A stretch of DNA of 64,000 nt from Haberlea rhodopensis (taxonomy: Eukaryota > Streptophyta > Magnoliopsida > Lamiales > Gesneriaceae), in contig CAJQUN010000451.1 in the NCBI GenBank assembly GCA_907163345.1, forward strand, positions 62,001 to 126,000, written 5' to 3'. The notes below the pieces were generated by a model. That model ran no database searches and was not told the DNA's origin. It saw only the letters and a list, made by a program, of their open reading frames with translations. Position numbers and translations under genes: made by a program. Below, piece by piece: positions 36,831 through 49,300 of this stretch; position 1 is the stretch's first letter; each line of letters opens with the position of its first letter.

Positions 36831-36946
36831 AGTGTTACGGGCATTGTCCCAACATTAGGCTCGGGATTTTGGTTGGGACAAGGATGAGAGTTTAAGCTTG
36901 AGATACTGTTTCCATCATTATGTTGATTCTCCTCCAGATTTGTGTA

Positions 36947-38903
36947 TGTAAGGCCCTCACTACATTAACCCGCTATTAATACATTATCACAAATATTAGT
37001 GCATAATTCATGTCATTAGGGAATTCTTACACATGCTTCCATAGCATTGACATACCATCTATACAATTTCGACATCAATTCACTTAATGTTAAATCTCCA
37101 GTACAGCTCAACCAGCCTACGTATGCACTGTACGATGCACCAATTCCATATTCTCAATTCATCATGCAATACACCATTACTAATTGTATGTAACCATAAA
37201 TGAAAAGCGAAATCTAACAACATTTATACAAACCATGTACACGCATAAGAATGCTCACACACGAGCATTGAATAATTAATGTGTATATAATGTATAAGGC
37301 ATACTACTCAATATCAATATTGGTACCTCAGCCCTATAAGCATTCCTAATCAACAGCCCGAACTCAACTCTGGAACTGGTGATGTACCTATTCACATGTC
37401 CCAACAGAAACAGCCCTCACTCGGGGTGAGCATACCAATAACACCATCTCAATAACAACAATATCACAATTCATAATTTACAGAATATAAAGCTGTAAAT
37501 TTAAAAGATATTCATTGTATAGTATCGTTATTATATCGGATTCCCCGTGCTGTTCATGTTCTCACAATAACCAAAATCATCAACTCCCAAAATCAGTTAA
37601 TCATTACATTGATTAACTATGCACTATCTCTAGATGCCGGTTTCATAATCAATATGATTAAATCATTACTCTAATGATTACATATATCACATATATCTAA
37701 ACAATGATTTCACACTTCTCTCACATCGCATTACAATGCTCGCTCAACAGCGGCGGTATTCTAACCTCTCGCACGCTCAACAACGGCGGCATCAAAACCG
37801 ATGTTTGCTCAACAGCGACAACATCCTAACAATTGCTTGCTTCATAGCGGCACCACGTAACTCACAATGCATACCAATTCATTGCAACGATAGTATATTA
37901 TTCATTCTACAATGACAATAATATATAGCACTATGCTCGTACGTTATACGTAACTTATGATCCAATAGCAAGAGCCAATCATTGCCTTTGCCCCGAGATC
38001 CCGTGAATTATTTGCTAAACACAGTTAATCACTCACAATTAATTTCGTTCACACAAACACATACCCAAGTACGTACCCCAAATACATCATCAAATCATGA
38101 TGATTAACCATTTAAAAGACTCGAGCGAAGCACGAATCGATTCTACTACAAACCAATTTTTTTTACAATACATGGCCTCTCGATCAATTGGACAAGGGTG
38201 ATTGATCGAGAGCCCCAGAAAATTTATGCCCAAATTTAGTTCTCGCGCGATCGATCGGTGAAGCTACCCGATCGATCGCCAACCGCTCGCGATTGACCGG
38301 TAGCTTGCTCGATCGATCGCCCGCACTGTACATCATCGTCAAATTTTGCCCATTACGCGCGATCGATCGGCGCCCTCTTGCCGATCGATCGACGAGATCT
38401 GCAACATCCCAAAAATGATGTTTTACAAGCTAAAACCCCCAGAATAATAATCTAAACACCTAATACATCCCAAAACCTCAACAAGGGGCCATAAATCCTT
38501 CCCAAAACATAACAACCAAAAATCTCCAAAAATCCAAAGCTTAATCCCAACCATATACTTAACAAAATACCATAAAATTACTATCAAATCAAAGATAAAA
38601 GTGAGGGGAAGAGTATTACCAAATTATCTGCTCGAAAATCCATCAGGAATCGAGCTTCCAATCGAATTCCTTCTTCAAGGAAAAATGGGAGGGGAAAGGG
38701 GACGGTTGGCGTGGGAGAGAGCGTGAAGAGAGAGTGGAGAATGGTGGAACATCGAGTCCACTTGGCATATATAGTACCAAGGCTCCAAAAACCCGAGTCT
38801 CAAATACTCGCACCCCGACTCATTAAAAATCATTTATGTTCAATAATTATCTCACACTCACTATTTTCATTACCAAGCTCAATCCAAAGCTCCCCAGATC
38901 TCA
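36947..38903 (-). repeat. Family-A-related LTR, long form, truncated
   Basis: Read on the minus strand it ends CCTTACA at 36947 and follows the family-A LTR: the GAGCGA repeats (about 37730-37860), the GT...AG-bounded segment with CGATCGATCG arrays (about 38175-38400), and the TATA region (about 38765). It stops at 38903, about 190 bp short of the expected TGTGATG start, where another LTR begins. Confidence 0.75.
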
Positions 38904-40001
38904 TGTAAGGACCCTAGTTCCTTAAATGCGGATTAAAGGCATAAGTAGAGCTAACATGTATAATCAGAGTATAAAAGTTCGTGTTGAAGCTTTGAGCTTT
39001 AAGGATTACATGCCAAAATGAGAACTTTTAAAATGGTTAATTACATTCCCAGCCAAATGAATGTTAACCCTATAGATTTACACTACTCCTAGAGTAGAAA
39101 CTATACAAAAGAACCCCAGCTTCTATGTCAAAGCGTTTCCTCACTAGCTCACTGCTTCAACTCGCTCTTAGCCCATTTATGCCAAAATGTACCTACAAGG
39201 ACAACCCCCAAATCATGAGCATATAATAATCCATATTCAACATAATATGATTATAAGGCGTAAATGCATAACCTCGCTCAAATGCGACATGCGGCAATAC
39301 CCTCGCTTCAACATTTGGCGGCAAATATTCTTTCCTCGCTACAATATGACAGCGGCAAGTATTCTATCATCGCTTCAAGTGACAGCGGCAAAGCATTAAA
39401 ATCATCACTCTAATATAACCATGACTCATGGGATATGCACCAAACAATCAACATACACATATGCAATCATAATGCATAGTTCAACATGTATTTGCATCCA
39501 CAATGCACAATTCAATATATACTTGCATCCACATGCATATTCAAATGAGTATATAAGATACATGTACCGTTGGGTGCCCGTACGTCTCTCTACGTACCTT
39601 TCCAAAAGTATGATGTGGTAGGACTTCACTTCATTGGCTGTGTTGCCACCTGGGATGGTTCTACACATTCACACAAACCAATATTAGAAAACAATAATAG
39701 TCCGATACCAAAAATCCTACAAAAATACCAAAATATACAACCATCTCACGATCGATCGGTATAATGCCTCGATCGATCGCGAGGTCTAGCAGCTGTAATG
39801 CCCAAAAAAATCTAATCCGCGATCGATCACCGAGTTTGTGCCGATTGATCGCGGCTTAGCAGATCGATCGCGCCAAACTCGCGATCGATCGCACAAGCGT
39901 TCTGGAGCCTCCCTGTGGCTCGCGATCGATCGGGAAAATGTCCCGATCGATCGCGGAAGTCTGTACACACGATTTTTGGCTATTTTCCACACCTCATTTT
40001 C
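38904..40001 (-). repeat. LTR of a second family, 3' part, split by the family-A element
   Basis: On the minus strand it ends GGTCCTTACA at 38904. It carries a CGCT/CGGCAA alternating repeat (about 39265-39395) and a dense CGATCGATCG cluster (about 39747-39955). It is interrupted at 40001 and continues at 50033-50995, where the start TGTGATATCC is found. The boundaries define one LTR with a 10-kb insertion. Confidence 0.65.
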
Positions 40002-42453
40002 TGTGATGCCCGGGGATTAATCGTGTTAATCCCGATGTGGTAATAATCCTTAATGGATTTTAATTGGGGTTGAATTAATTTCCGGTTTTTGGACTCCGGG
40101 GGATTTTAAATCCGATTTTTGGAGTCATTTGATCCGAGGGATGAGATTGTATTCTCATCGTAGTGATAACCTTGGAATTTTGTTTTTGGTGGGATCTAGG
40201 GGTCCGGAGTACTTTGTACTGGGGCTGGTGATGGAATTTGAGTTGGAGAGATAATTAAAAAACAGATGATTTTTAATGAATCATGATGTAGTTATGAAGG
40301 TATTGATATTTTGGAGTTGGTACTATATATACCAAGTGGATTCGATGTTCCGTCATTGCACGAACTCTCCTCCCTCCCTCTCTCCTCTCACCTGCGATTT
40401 TTCCCCTCTCCCCCAAACCCCTCTTTTCTCCCTTTGGTAAAAATGGCTAGAAGCTTGGCAAGGGAGCCGGATTTCTCGAAGATAATAAGGTATTGTTCTT
40501 CCCCTCGTTCTTATCTTCGATTTGATAGTAGTTTGGTGGATTTTGGTTAAGTATTTTGTTGGGTTTGGAAATTGGGGGGTTTTTGATAAAAATCCAAAGT
40601 TGAGTTTTTGGAGTTTTTATTGGCTTTAAAAGGTGTATTTGAGGTGTTGAAGGTGTATGGGGTGTTGGTTTTGAGTTTGGGTGTGAAAAACACCATTAAA
40701 GCTTGAATTTTTCGGAAACCCGCAGGTCGCGATCGATCGCGGCTTGGCGACGATCGATCGCGACATGTTACTGATTTGGGAAGGCGATGAGCAGTAGCGG
40801 CGATCGATCGTGAAAAGTGGGCGAATATCGCAGGGGTCTTGGCTGATCAATCGCGGAATGTTTATTTCCGGGTAGTAGGATATGGTGATCGATCGAGGCT
40901 TGGCGCCGATCGATCGCTGCTTGTTCCCTTTGATTTTTCGAAAATGTTGGAAAATATCGGATTTTGGAAACGATGTTTAATTAACCGATTGCGGGGCAAT
41001 CTACATTCCAATGGGAATGCTATACCTTTAAAATGGAATGGTTGGAGCCAAATTTTATCAATAAAATTGATTACTTGATTTAGCAATTGGCTAACCTTTG
41101 AACACGTAAATTTGAATATTTTGGGAATTATGCATGCTTAATCGGGGTCTTTTAAAATGGTTAATCGTCATGGATGACGATAAAATTGGGGATTGTGAAC
41201 GTGCTTGGGCACATGGTTGCATGTTTGTATTTGATTATGAGTTATTTATGTGTTTAGCACATAATTCATTGGATCATGGGATTCAGTCAAGGTTGGACTA
41301 GGACTACGGAATCATAAGGTACGTATGACGTTCGAGCATAGTCCTTTATTATAATTGCAATAAATGTATGTGGAAATGTGTTGTATATGGTATTAGTAAT
41401 AAACGGATATGGAAATGCATGGTTTATGGTAATTTGCTATAAATGGATATATATGTATTGGAAATTATATGGTGCCGCTTTTGAGCGAGCAATGATTGAG
41501 ATGTTGTCGCCATTGAGCGACCATCGATTATGACGCCGCTGTTGTTGAGCAAGCGTGGGGTTAAAATGCTGCTATTGTGGAGCGAGCAATGAAATAAAAA
41601 CATGGAATCATTGGTTAGATTTACGTGCTATCTACGGTCCTTTATTTACTGATTTAACCATAATCGATTATGGAACTGGTATGGCAGAAATGGTATTAAT
41701 TAATCTATGTGGTGATTAACTGGCTTTGGGAATTTGACGAGTTTGGTTATTGTGAGAACAGGGACAATACAGGGGATCCCGGATGTGGATGATACCATCC
41801 AGGGAGTATCATTTAAATTCTTGGCATTTACATTTTGTAAATTATGAACTGTAATATTATGATTATTGGATTGTTGGTATTTGTATGCTCACCCCGTGTG
41901 GGGCTTGTCTCTGTTGGGGCAGGTGATACAGGTGCAGCAGTAGCTTTGGAATTGAGCTCGGGCTGTTGATTTGAGGTACTTCCAGGATTGAAGTACCAGA
42001 GATGGTTGAATAAGTACGTAGATCCAGAGTTGAGATCGAGCAGTGCTAGGGAGGTGCTTCTAGGATTGAAGTACCAGTAACGGTATCTGGTAGAGTATTT
42101 TATACATTGAATACACGCTTATTCATTGGGTGCTCTCATGTGAGCACATTTTTACGTGTATATGGAATGTATAAATGGGCATGATTTTCTCTCTTCATTC
42201 ATTGTCTGCATGCAATTAAATACGGAATTGCTAAATGAACTGAGAGTATGTTAGTGTATTATTAGGGTGCATACTATGAAAGTGGTTTTGGTTGGGGAAG
42301 TTGAATATTATGGGGTTCTAATGCAAGAAATTTTATAGATGGTATATGAAGTTATACTTGCACATAGTTTCCTTCCCATGATAATATGGTTGTATGCACT
42401 AATGGCATGGATTAATACACTAATAACGGGTTAAGTGCACGGGAGTCCTTACA
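40002..42453 (+). repeat. Family-A 5' LTR, long form
   Basis: The ends are TGTGATGCCC and CCTTACA. A TATA box lies at about 40323-40332. A short ORF begins at ATG 40442. A GT...AG-bounded segment (40490-41257, 768 bp) contains a CGATCGATCG cluster (about 40730-40920). GAGCGA/CCGCT repeats follow at about 41470-41590. Confidence 0.88.
40490..41257 (+). other. Intron-like segment in the family-A LTR
   Basis: The left border is AAG|GTATTG and the right border TGTGTTTAG|CACATAATTC. Short-form LTRs at 679 and (reversed) 53490 go almost directly from the left flank to the CACATAATTC side. It is absent from them at about the GT/AG borders, as expected of an intron lost through reverse transcription of a spliced RNA. 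The counterpart in the 3' LTR is 46826-47555. Confidence 0.6.
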
Positions 42454-42457
42454 TTAG

Positions 42458-42469
42458 TGGTATCAGAGC
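42458..42469 (+). other. Primer-binding site (tRNA-iMet) of the family-A element
   Basis: TGGTATCAGAGC lies five bases from the 5' LTR end, the standard initiator-methionine primer site. Confidence 0.92.
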
Positions 42470-42639
42470 AGTGGTTTGCTCTTTGGGGCAGTTGAGGGCC
42501 TAGGAATTTGTTGATAGAAATGGGAAGCACATACTTATGCATGATGATAGTTAGTGTCGTGTGCCACAACTATATAGCTTATGTGCGTTTATGATATATG
42601 TTCATAATTGGAATACGATGTTGCTTACCATGGTGGTTG

Positions 42640-43790
42640 CAGGGTCATATGGGACATGGATTATGCATTGCGGTTGCATACATGGCGTATCGATGTGAAT
42701 ACCTGCCGCTGTCATATTATAGCGATGAAGAATATTTGCCGCAAATATGTCGAAGCGAAGGATAATTCCGCTGTCATATTACTATTGCGAGGGATATTAT
42801 GCCGCTAATATGCCGAAGCGAGCGGTATTTCCTCTGTCATGGTAAAACGAGGAGTAGTGGCTCCGCTGTCATACCATCGCGATGAAGAATATTTGCCTCT
42901 TAAGCGAGGGATATTATACCGCTAATATGGCGTAGCGATGAGCTTTCCGCTGTCATATGATAGCGATGGAGGATATTTGCCGCTTAAGCGAGGGATATTA
43001 TGCCGCTGGTATGTCGAAGCGAAGTAGCGAAGAGTGATATTTGCCGCTGTATAGCGAGGGATATCATGACGCTAGTTTATTGGCGATGGTTTATGCCGCC
43101 GGGTATCTATATAGCGATGGTACATTCCGCTAGTTTATTGGCGATGGTTTATGCCGCCCGGTATTCATACCGATGGTTTATTCCGCTATTCTATTGGCGA
43201 TGGTTTATGCCGCCGGGTATTCATAGCGATGGTTTATTCCGCTATTCTATTGGTGATGGTTTATGCCACCGGGTATTCATAGCGATGTTTCCGCTATTCT
43301 ATTGCGATGGTTTATGCCACCGGGTAGTCATAGCGATGGTTCATTCTGCTATTCTATTGGCGATGGTTTATGCCGTCGGGTATTCATATCGATGGTTTAT
43401 TCCGCTATTCTATTGGCGATGATTTATGCCGCCGGGTATTCATAGTGATTGGTCATCCCGCTATTCTATTGGCGATGGTTCATGCCGCATAGCGATGGGT
43501 CATTCCGCTACATCTATGGCGATGGTTCATGCCGCCGGGTAGTATTTAGCAATGGGTCATTCCGCTACATCTATGGCGATGGTTCATACCGCCGGATATC
43601 TATAGCGATGTTTTATGCCGCTGACTCTATGGCGAGGGATCATGCCACTGATTCTATAGCGATGGGTTATACCGCTATGTACGTAGCACTGGATTACGCC
43701 ACCTATGAGCGATGGGTGCTGTTTGCGTGCCACTGGTGGACGATGGATACATGTATGCCGCTATCTTGTTAGCGATGAGGTATGGTGTAT
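42640..43790 (+). repeat. Minisatellite of alternating GCGATGG / CCGC half-units
   Basis: In the cleanest part (about 43080-43480) a 29-base half-unit (GCGATGGTTTATGCCGCCGG...) alternates with a 27-base half-unit (GCGATGGTTTATTCCGCTATT...), giving a ~56-bp higher-order repeat. The left part is more diverged. Because neither period is a multiple of three, the open frames across it are not coding. Confidence 0.9.
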
Positions 43791-46331
43791 TACTGTTTTA
43801 TTAGCATTATTGTGGATGTCATGCGTTGATATACATATACCGTCACGTGTTTGACGATGAGATTGTGAATGTCAGGTGTTGACATATACCGTCACGGGAT
43901 GACGAAGACATAGTGGATGTTCTATGTAGACGTGTAGCATTATTTTGACAAATAATACGTCTGGGTGTATGTATTTAGTCATATGTTTGAGTGACAATGG
44001 TGAGCACAAGGTGGTGTCTACGTCACCGGTTGACGAGACCGTTACGCCGAGCAGGTTTGCTCAATGAATTATTGGATGCATTGTACCGGTGAGGCTACCG
44101 CATCATGTATTTGAAGTAAATATTTCACGAGTAGTGGTACCTTTGGGTATACTCGTTGGGATGACTAAGGCCAAGTGACTGGTGGTAAGAGTAGTTATTG
44201 AGGAAACTACTCGCTTTTGTCGTTGTAACGTGCGGTAGACATGGTCACACCCACCCTGAGGGCGTGGAATGAGTCCTAATGGATTAGGATCGTATCGTGG
44301 TTGAGCAAGGACACGGGGATGTCCATTATGCTTTGGTGTTTTAGAGAAATATTGGGTGATAACCCACTACTTTAATGGTTTGTATGGTATAGTACACCGG
44401 GTTGGAACGTATGACATGTTGATAGGTTTGGTGTAAACCTATGGTGGCAGCGAATTGCTAGCCAGGTATTGTTGCAATGATATAATGTGCTTGTTGTAGC
44501 CATTACACTGCTCGCTGGAACCGAGTTTGGTGAATCGTATGATGATACGATGAGGATAATAGTGGACTCTAGTAGTCACTATGTCGCATGAGGTTTTGAG
44601 GCAGGGAATACCTCACGGGGACGTTTATACGTCAAATGTTAAGGGACTTGTTCTGGGACATCTCAATTCTGTTGGGAGTACCAACGTGAGTGTCGACAAC
44701 TCGTTGTTAGCTCTGGTTGAGCATCTTTGCATGTGGAATGCAACGGGAGTCACAATTGGATTGTGAGCTATAGTTAGTGGGGGTGACACTACTATATTGA
44801 TTTTATCTCTTGGAGAGATTTGGATTGTACTGTCATGGAGACAGCTAATTTTGATTGAGGGTTGATTGTGAATCAACCAGGGTAAGCCCTACTAGTGTTG
44901 GACTAGGTGATGGCTTTATATTACCGGTGAGGCAATCGAGGAGGCGTCTCTGGGGAGATGCTCAAGGTTTGTGGTGTACTATGGCATTAGTATAGAGCAT
45001 CGTTAGATGTGTATACGTTGTATATACGGATTTCGATTTGGTAATAGTGGCAGTGAGGCACTATTCGGAACCAGTTATGTATTTGTTGGTTCCGGGATAT
45101 ATTTTAAATATATCCAGTTTCCGAACGGTGGTTCGAGATTGGAAGGTCATGGTACATGACATTTTCCTTGAGAGGAAGACGGTATTGATATACCTACCTT
45201 TTGGTAATCTTTGTAGACTCGATGAGTCGGTTGGTGTGGTGTTGATGTTGATGTTGAAATCACACCTTTGATTTTTGGTTCGTCGATCATCATTCTCCGC
45301 GATGTGAGTATAGTGGGGGATTGACATTTGTTTTGGGGCTTTGGGTATGTTGGTGATACCAGAGTCGATCGCATTGAGTATGCGGGTTGTATTGGTACTT
45401 AGGCATGTGCACTAGTGTGTGTATACGAATGCCAACTTTTATTTAGTTCTCGTCGAGCATCGGGTTAGTATGCTTGGATGAATGAATCTCCGGTGAGAGA
45501 TTGTGGCACTTTGATATTGGTAATCTCGATGGCACGATGTATTCTGAAGAATGATCGTGAAGGTTGGTTGACTTTCGCTGAGTAGGGATTGTCATATTTT
45601 AGGCCATGGTAATTCATTTCTGGGTAATTTGATAACATCCCTGTGTTAGGATCGTTGAATCCTAGGGTAAACGAGTGATTGCCATGTTTTGGACTTGTTA
45701 GGTGTCGCGATTGACACGTATGGTGGGAATGCAATTGATTGTTCTTGCATGTCCTTTCGGGATTTTGAGACCTTGTAGAGTCTCGATAGTGTGTTTGGAC
45801 CAAGATGTGATTTCTTGGGACACATGTATGTAGACATCTTTGGAGAGGTGTTTTGTGTTGATCGGTGGCCATGATTGGCCTGATCTGGGTTGCAAGGAGG
45901 TGCAACTACTCATTTGATGGAGATGGTATTGGAGAACGGAAACCAGATATGGTAGAAATACACTGCAGTGTACTGGTGGTTTCCTTGGTAACGATGTATG
46001 TTCAACATCATAGGCTAAATCGTAGAGATATCATCGAGACGATGTCTATTTTGGAATCACGAATGATTCGTTTGATTTGCAGTTATGGTTGGCTGATTGC
46101 TTTGAGATGGTTAGCGTTGTGATATGCTGACATTCTGTTGCGGTTGTAATGGTTTGGGAGGTTCATCCCATTCCAGGTTTTGGTGCGAGGTCGGTATCCT
46201 CGCGGTTAGTGTGTCGTTAATGACATGTTCATGATTCGACGATGTGAATCCATTTGGATTTTGTAATCTCGGCAATACGTGGAGTACGCCGTGCAAATTT
46301 CGCGGACAAAATTTTATTAGTGGGGGATAAT
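43791..46331 (+). other. Family-A internal region, non-coding, with polypurine tract
   Basis: No gag, pol or other domain was recognised in any frame. The last ~700 bp match the window start (1-678). It ends with a GTGGGGGATAAT tract before the 3' LTR. Confidence 0.7.
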
Positions 46332-49300
46332 TGTGGTGCCCGAGGATTAATGGTGTTAATCCCGGTGTGGTAATAATCCTTAATGGATTTTAATTTGGGC
46401 AATTATGAATTACTTTTCGGTTTTCGGACTCCCGGGGATTTTAAATCCAGTTTTTGGAGTCGTTTGATCCGAGGGACGAGATTGTATTCTCATCGTAGTG
46501 ATAACCTTGGAATTTGGTTTTTGGTGGGATCTGGGGTCCAGAGTACTTTGTACTGGGGCTGGTGATGGAATTTGAGTTGGAGATATAATTATTGAAAACA
46601 GATGATTTTTAATGAATCATGATGTAGTTGTGAAGGTATTGGTATTTTGGAGTTTGGTACTATATATACCAAGTGGATTCGATTTTCGTCATTGCACGAA
46701 CTCTCCTCCCTCCCTCTCTCCTCTCACATGCGATTTTTCCCCTCTCCCCCAAACCGCTCTTTTCTCCCTTTGGTAAAAATGGCTAGAAGCTTGGCCTAGG
46801 AGCCGGATTGCTCGAAGATAATAAGGTATTGTTCTCCTCGTTCTTATCTTCGATTTGATAATAGTTTGGTGGATTTTGGTTAAGTATTTTGTTAGGTTTG
46901 GAAATTAGGGGTTTTTCCAAAGTTGAGTTTTTTTGGAGTTTTTATTGGCTTTTAAATGGTGTATTTGAGGTGTTGAAGGTGTATGGGGTGTTGGTTTTGA
47001 GTTTGGGTGTGAAAAACACCATTAAAGCTCGAATTTTTCGGAAACCCGCAGGTCGCGATCGATCGCGGCTTGGCGCCGAACGATCGCGAAAAGTAGGCGA
47101 TCGTTCGCAGGGGTCTTGGCGATCGATCGCGAGATGTGGCGATCGATCACGGAATGTTTATTTTCGGGCAGTAGGATATGGCAATCGATCGCGGCTTGGC
47201 GCCGATCGATCACGGCCTGTTCCCTTTGATTTTTCGAAAATGTTGGAAAATGCCGGGATTTTGGAAACGAGGTTTAATTAACCGATTGCGGGGCAATGTC
47301 TACATTCCAATGGGAATGCTATACCTTTAAAATGGAATGGTTGGAGCCAAATTTTATCAATAAAATGGATTACTTGATTTAGCAATTGGCTAACCTTTGA
47401 ACACGTAAATTGGAATATTTTGGGAATTATGCATGCTTAATCGGGGTCTTTTAAAATGGTTAATCGTCATGGATGACGATAAAATTGGGGATTGTGAACG
47501 TGCTTGGGCACGTGGTTGCATGCTTGTATTTGATTATGAGTTATTTATGTGTTAGCACATAATTCCTTGGATCACGGGATTTTGGTCATCGTTGGACTAG
47601 GACTACGGAATCATAAAGTACGTATGACGTACGAGCATAGCCCTTTTATTATAATTGCAATAAATGTATGTGGAAATGCGTGGTATATGGTATTAGCAAT
47701 AAACGGATATTGAAATGCATGGTTTATGGTAATTGCTATAAATGGATATATATGTATTGGAAATTAAATGGTGCCGCTTTTGAGCGAGCAATGATTGGGA
47801 TGTTGTCGCCATTGAGCGACCATCGATTATGACGCCGCTGCTGTTGAGCAAGCGTGGGGTTAAAATGCCGCTATTGTGGAGCGAGCAATGAAATAGAAAC
47901 ATGGAATCATTGGTTAGATATTTGTGACATCTACGGTTCTTTATTTAATGATTTAACCATAATCGATTATGGAACTGGTATGGCAGCAATGGTATTAGTT
48001 AATCTATATGGTGATTAACTGGCTTTGGGAATTTGACGAGTTTGGTTATTGTGAGAACAGGGACAATACAGGGGATCCCGGATGAGGATTATACCATCCA
48101 AGGAGTATCAGTTTGGTGGATTTTGGTTAAGTATTTTGTTGGGTTTGGAAATTGGGGGGTTTTTGATAAAAATCCAAAGTTGAGTTTTTGGAGTTTTTAT
48201 TGGCTTTAAAAGGTGTATTTGAGGTGTTGAAGGTGTATGGGGTGTTGGTTTTGAGTTTGGGTGTGAAAAACACCATTAAAGCTTGAATTTTTCGGAAACC
48301 CGCAGGTCTCGATCGATCGCGGCTTGGCGACGATCGATCGCGACATGTTACTGATTTGGGAAGGCGATGAGCAGTAGCGGCGATCGATCGTGAAAAGTGG
48401 GCGAATATCGCAGGGGTCTTGGCGATCAATCGCGGAATGTTTATTTTCGGGTAGTAGGATATGGTGATCGATCGAGGCTTGGCGCCGATCGATCGCTGCT
48501 TGTTCCCTTTGATTTTTCGAAAATGTTGGAAAATATCGGATTTTGGAAACGATGTTTAATTAACCGATTGCGGGGCAATCTACATTCCAATGGGAATGCT
48601 ATACCTTTAAAATGGAATGGTTGGAGCCAAATTTTATCAATAAAATTGATTACTTGATTTAGCAATTGGCTAACCTTTGAACACGTAAATTTGAATATTT
48701 TGGGAATTATGCATGCTTAATCGGGGTCTTTTAAAATGGTTAATCGTCATGGATGACGATAAAATTGGGGATTGTGAACGTGCTTGGGCACATGGTTGCA
48801 TGTTTGTATTTGATTATGAGTTATTTATGTGTTTAGCACATAATTCATTGGATCATGGGATTCAGTCAAGGTTGGACTAGGACTACGGAATCATAAGGTA
48901 CGTATGACGTTCGAGCATAGTCATTTATTATAATTGCAATAAATGTATGTGGAAATGTGTTGTATATGGTATTAGTAATAAACGGATATGGAAATGCATG
49001 GTTTATGGTAATTTGCTATAAATGGATATATATGTATTGGAAATTATATGGTGCCGCTTTTGAGCGAGCAATGATTGAGATGTTGTCGCCATTGAGCGAC
49101 CATTGATTATGACGCCGCTGTTGTTGAGCAAGCGTGGGGTTAAAATGCTGCTATTGTGGAGCGAGCAATGAAATAAAAACATGGAATCATTGGTTAGATT
49201 TACGTGCTATCTACGGTCCTTTATTTACTGATTTAACCATAATCGATTATGGAACTGGTATGGCAGAAATGGTATTAATTAATCTATGTGGTGATTAACT

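Noticed and set aside
39786..40020. Open frames rich in Asp-Arg-Ser (also 46889-47281 and 48127-48429)
   Set aside because: They are produced by the CGATCGATCG palindrome arrays and occur on both strands.
43000..43772. Overlapping open frames with repeated Trp/Phe-rich peptides
   Set aside because: They are translations of the 56-bp minisatellite; the period is not a multiple of three and all frames give the same style of peptide.
44581..45374. ORFs in the family-A interior as possible gag/pol
   Set aside because: No retroelement motif (zinc knuckle, DSGA, YIDD, DDE) is visible in any frame.
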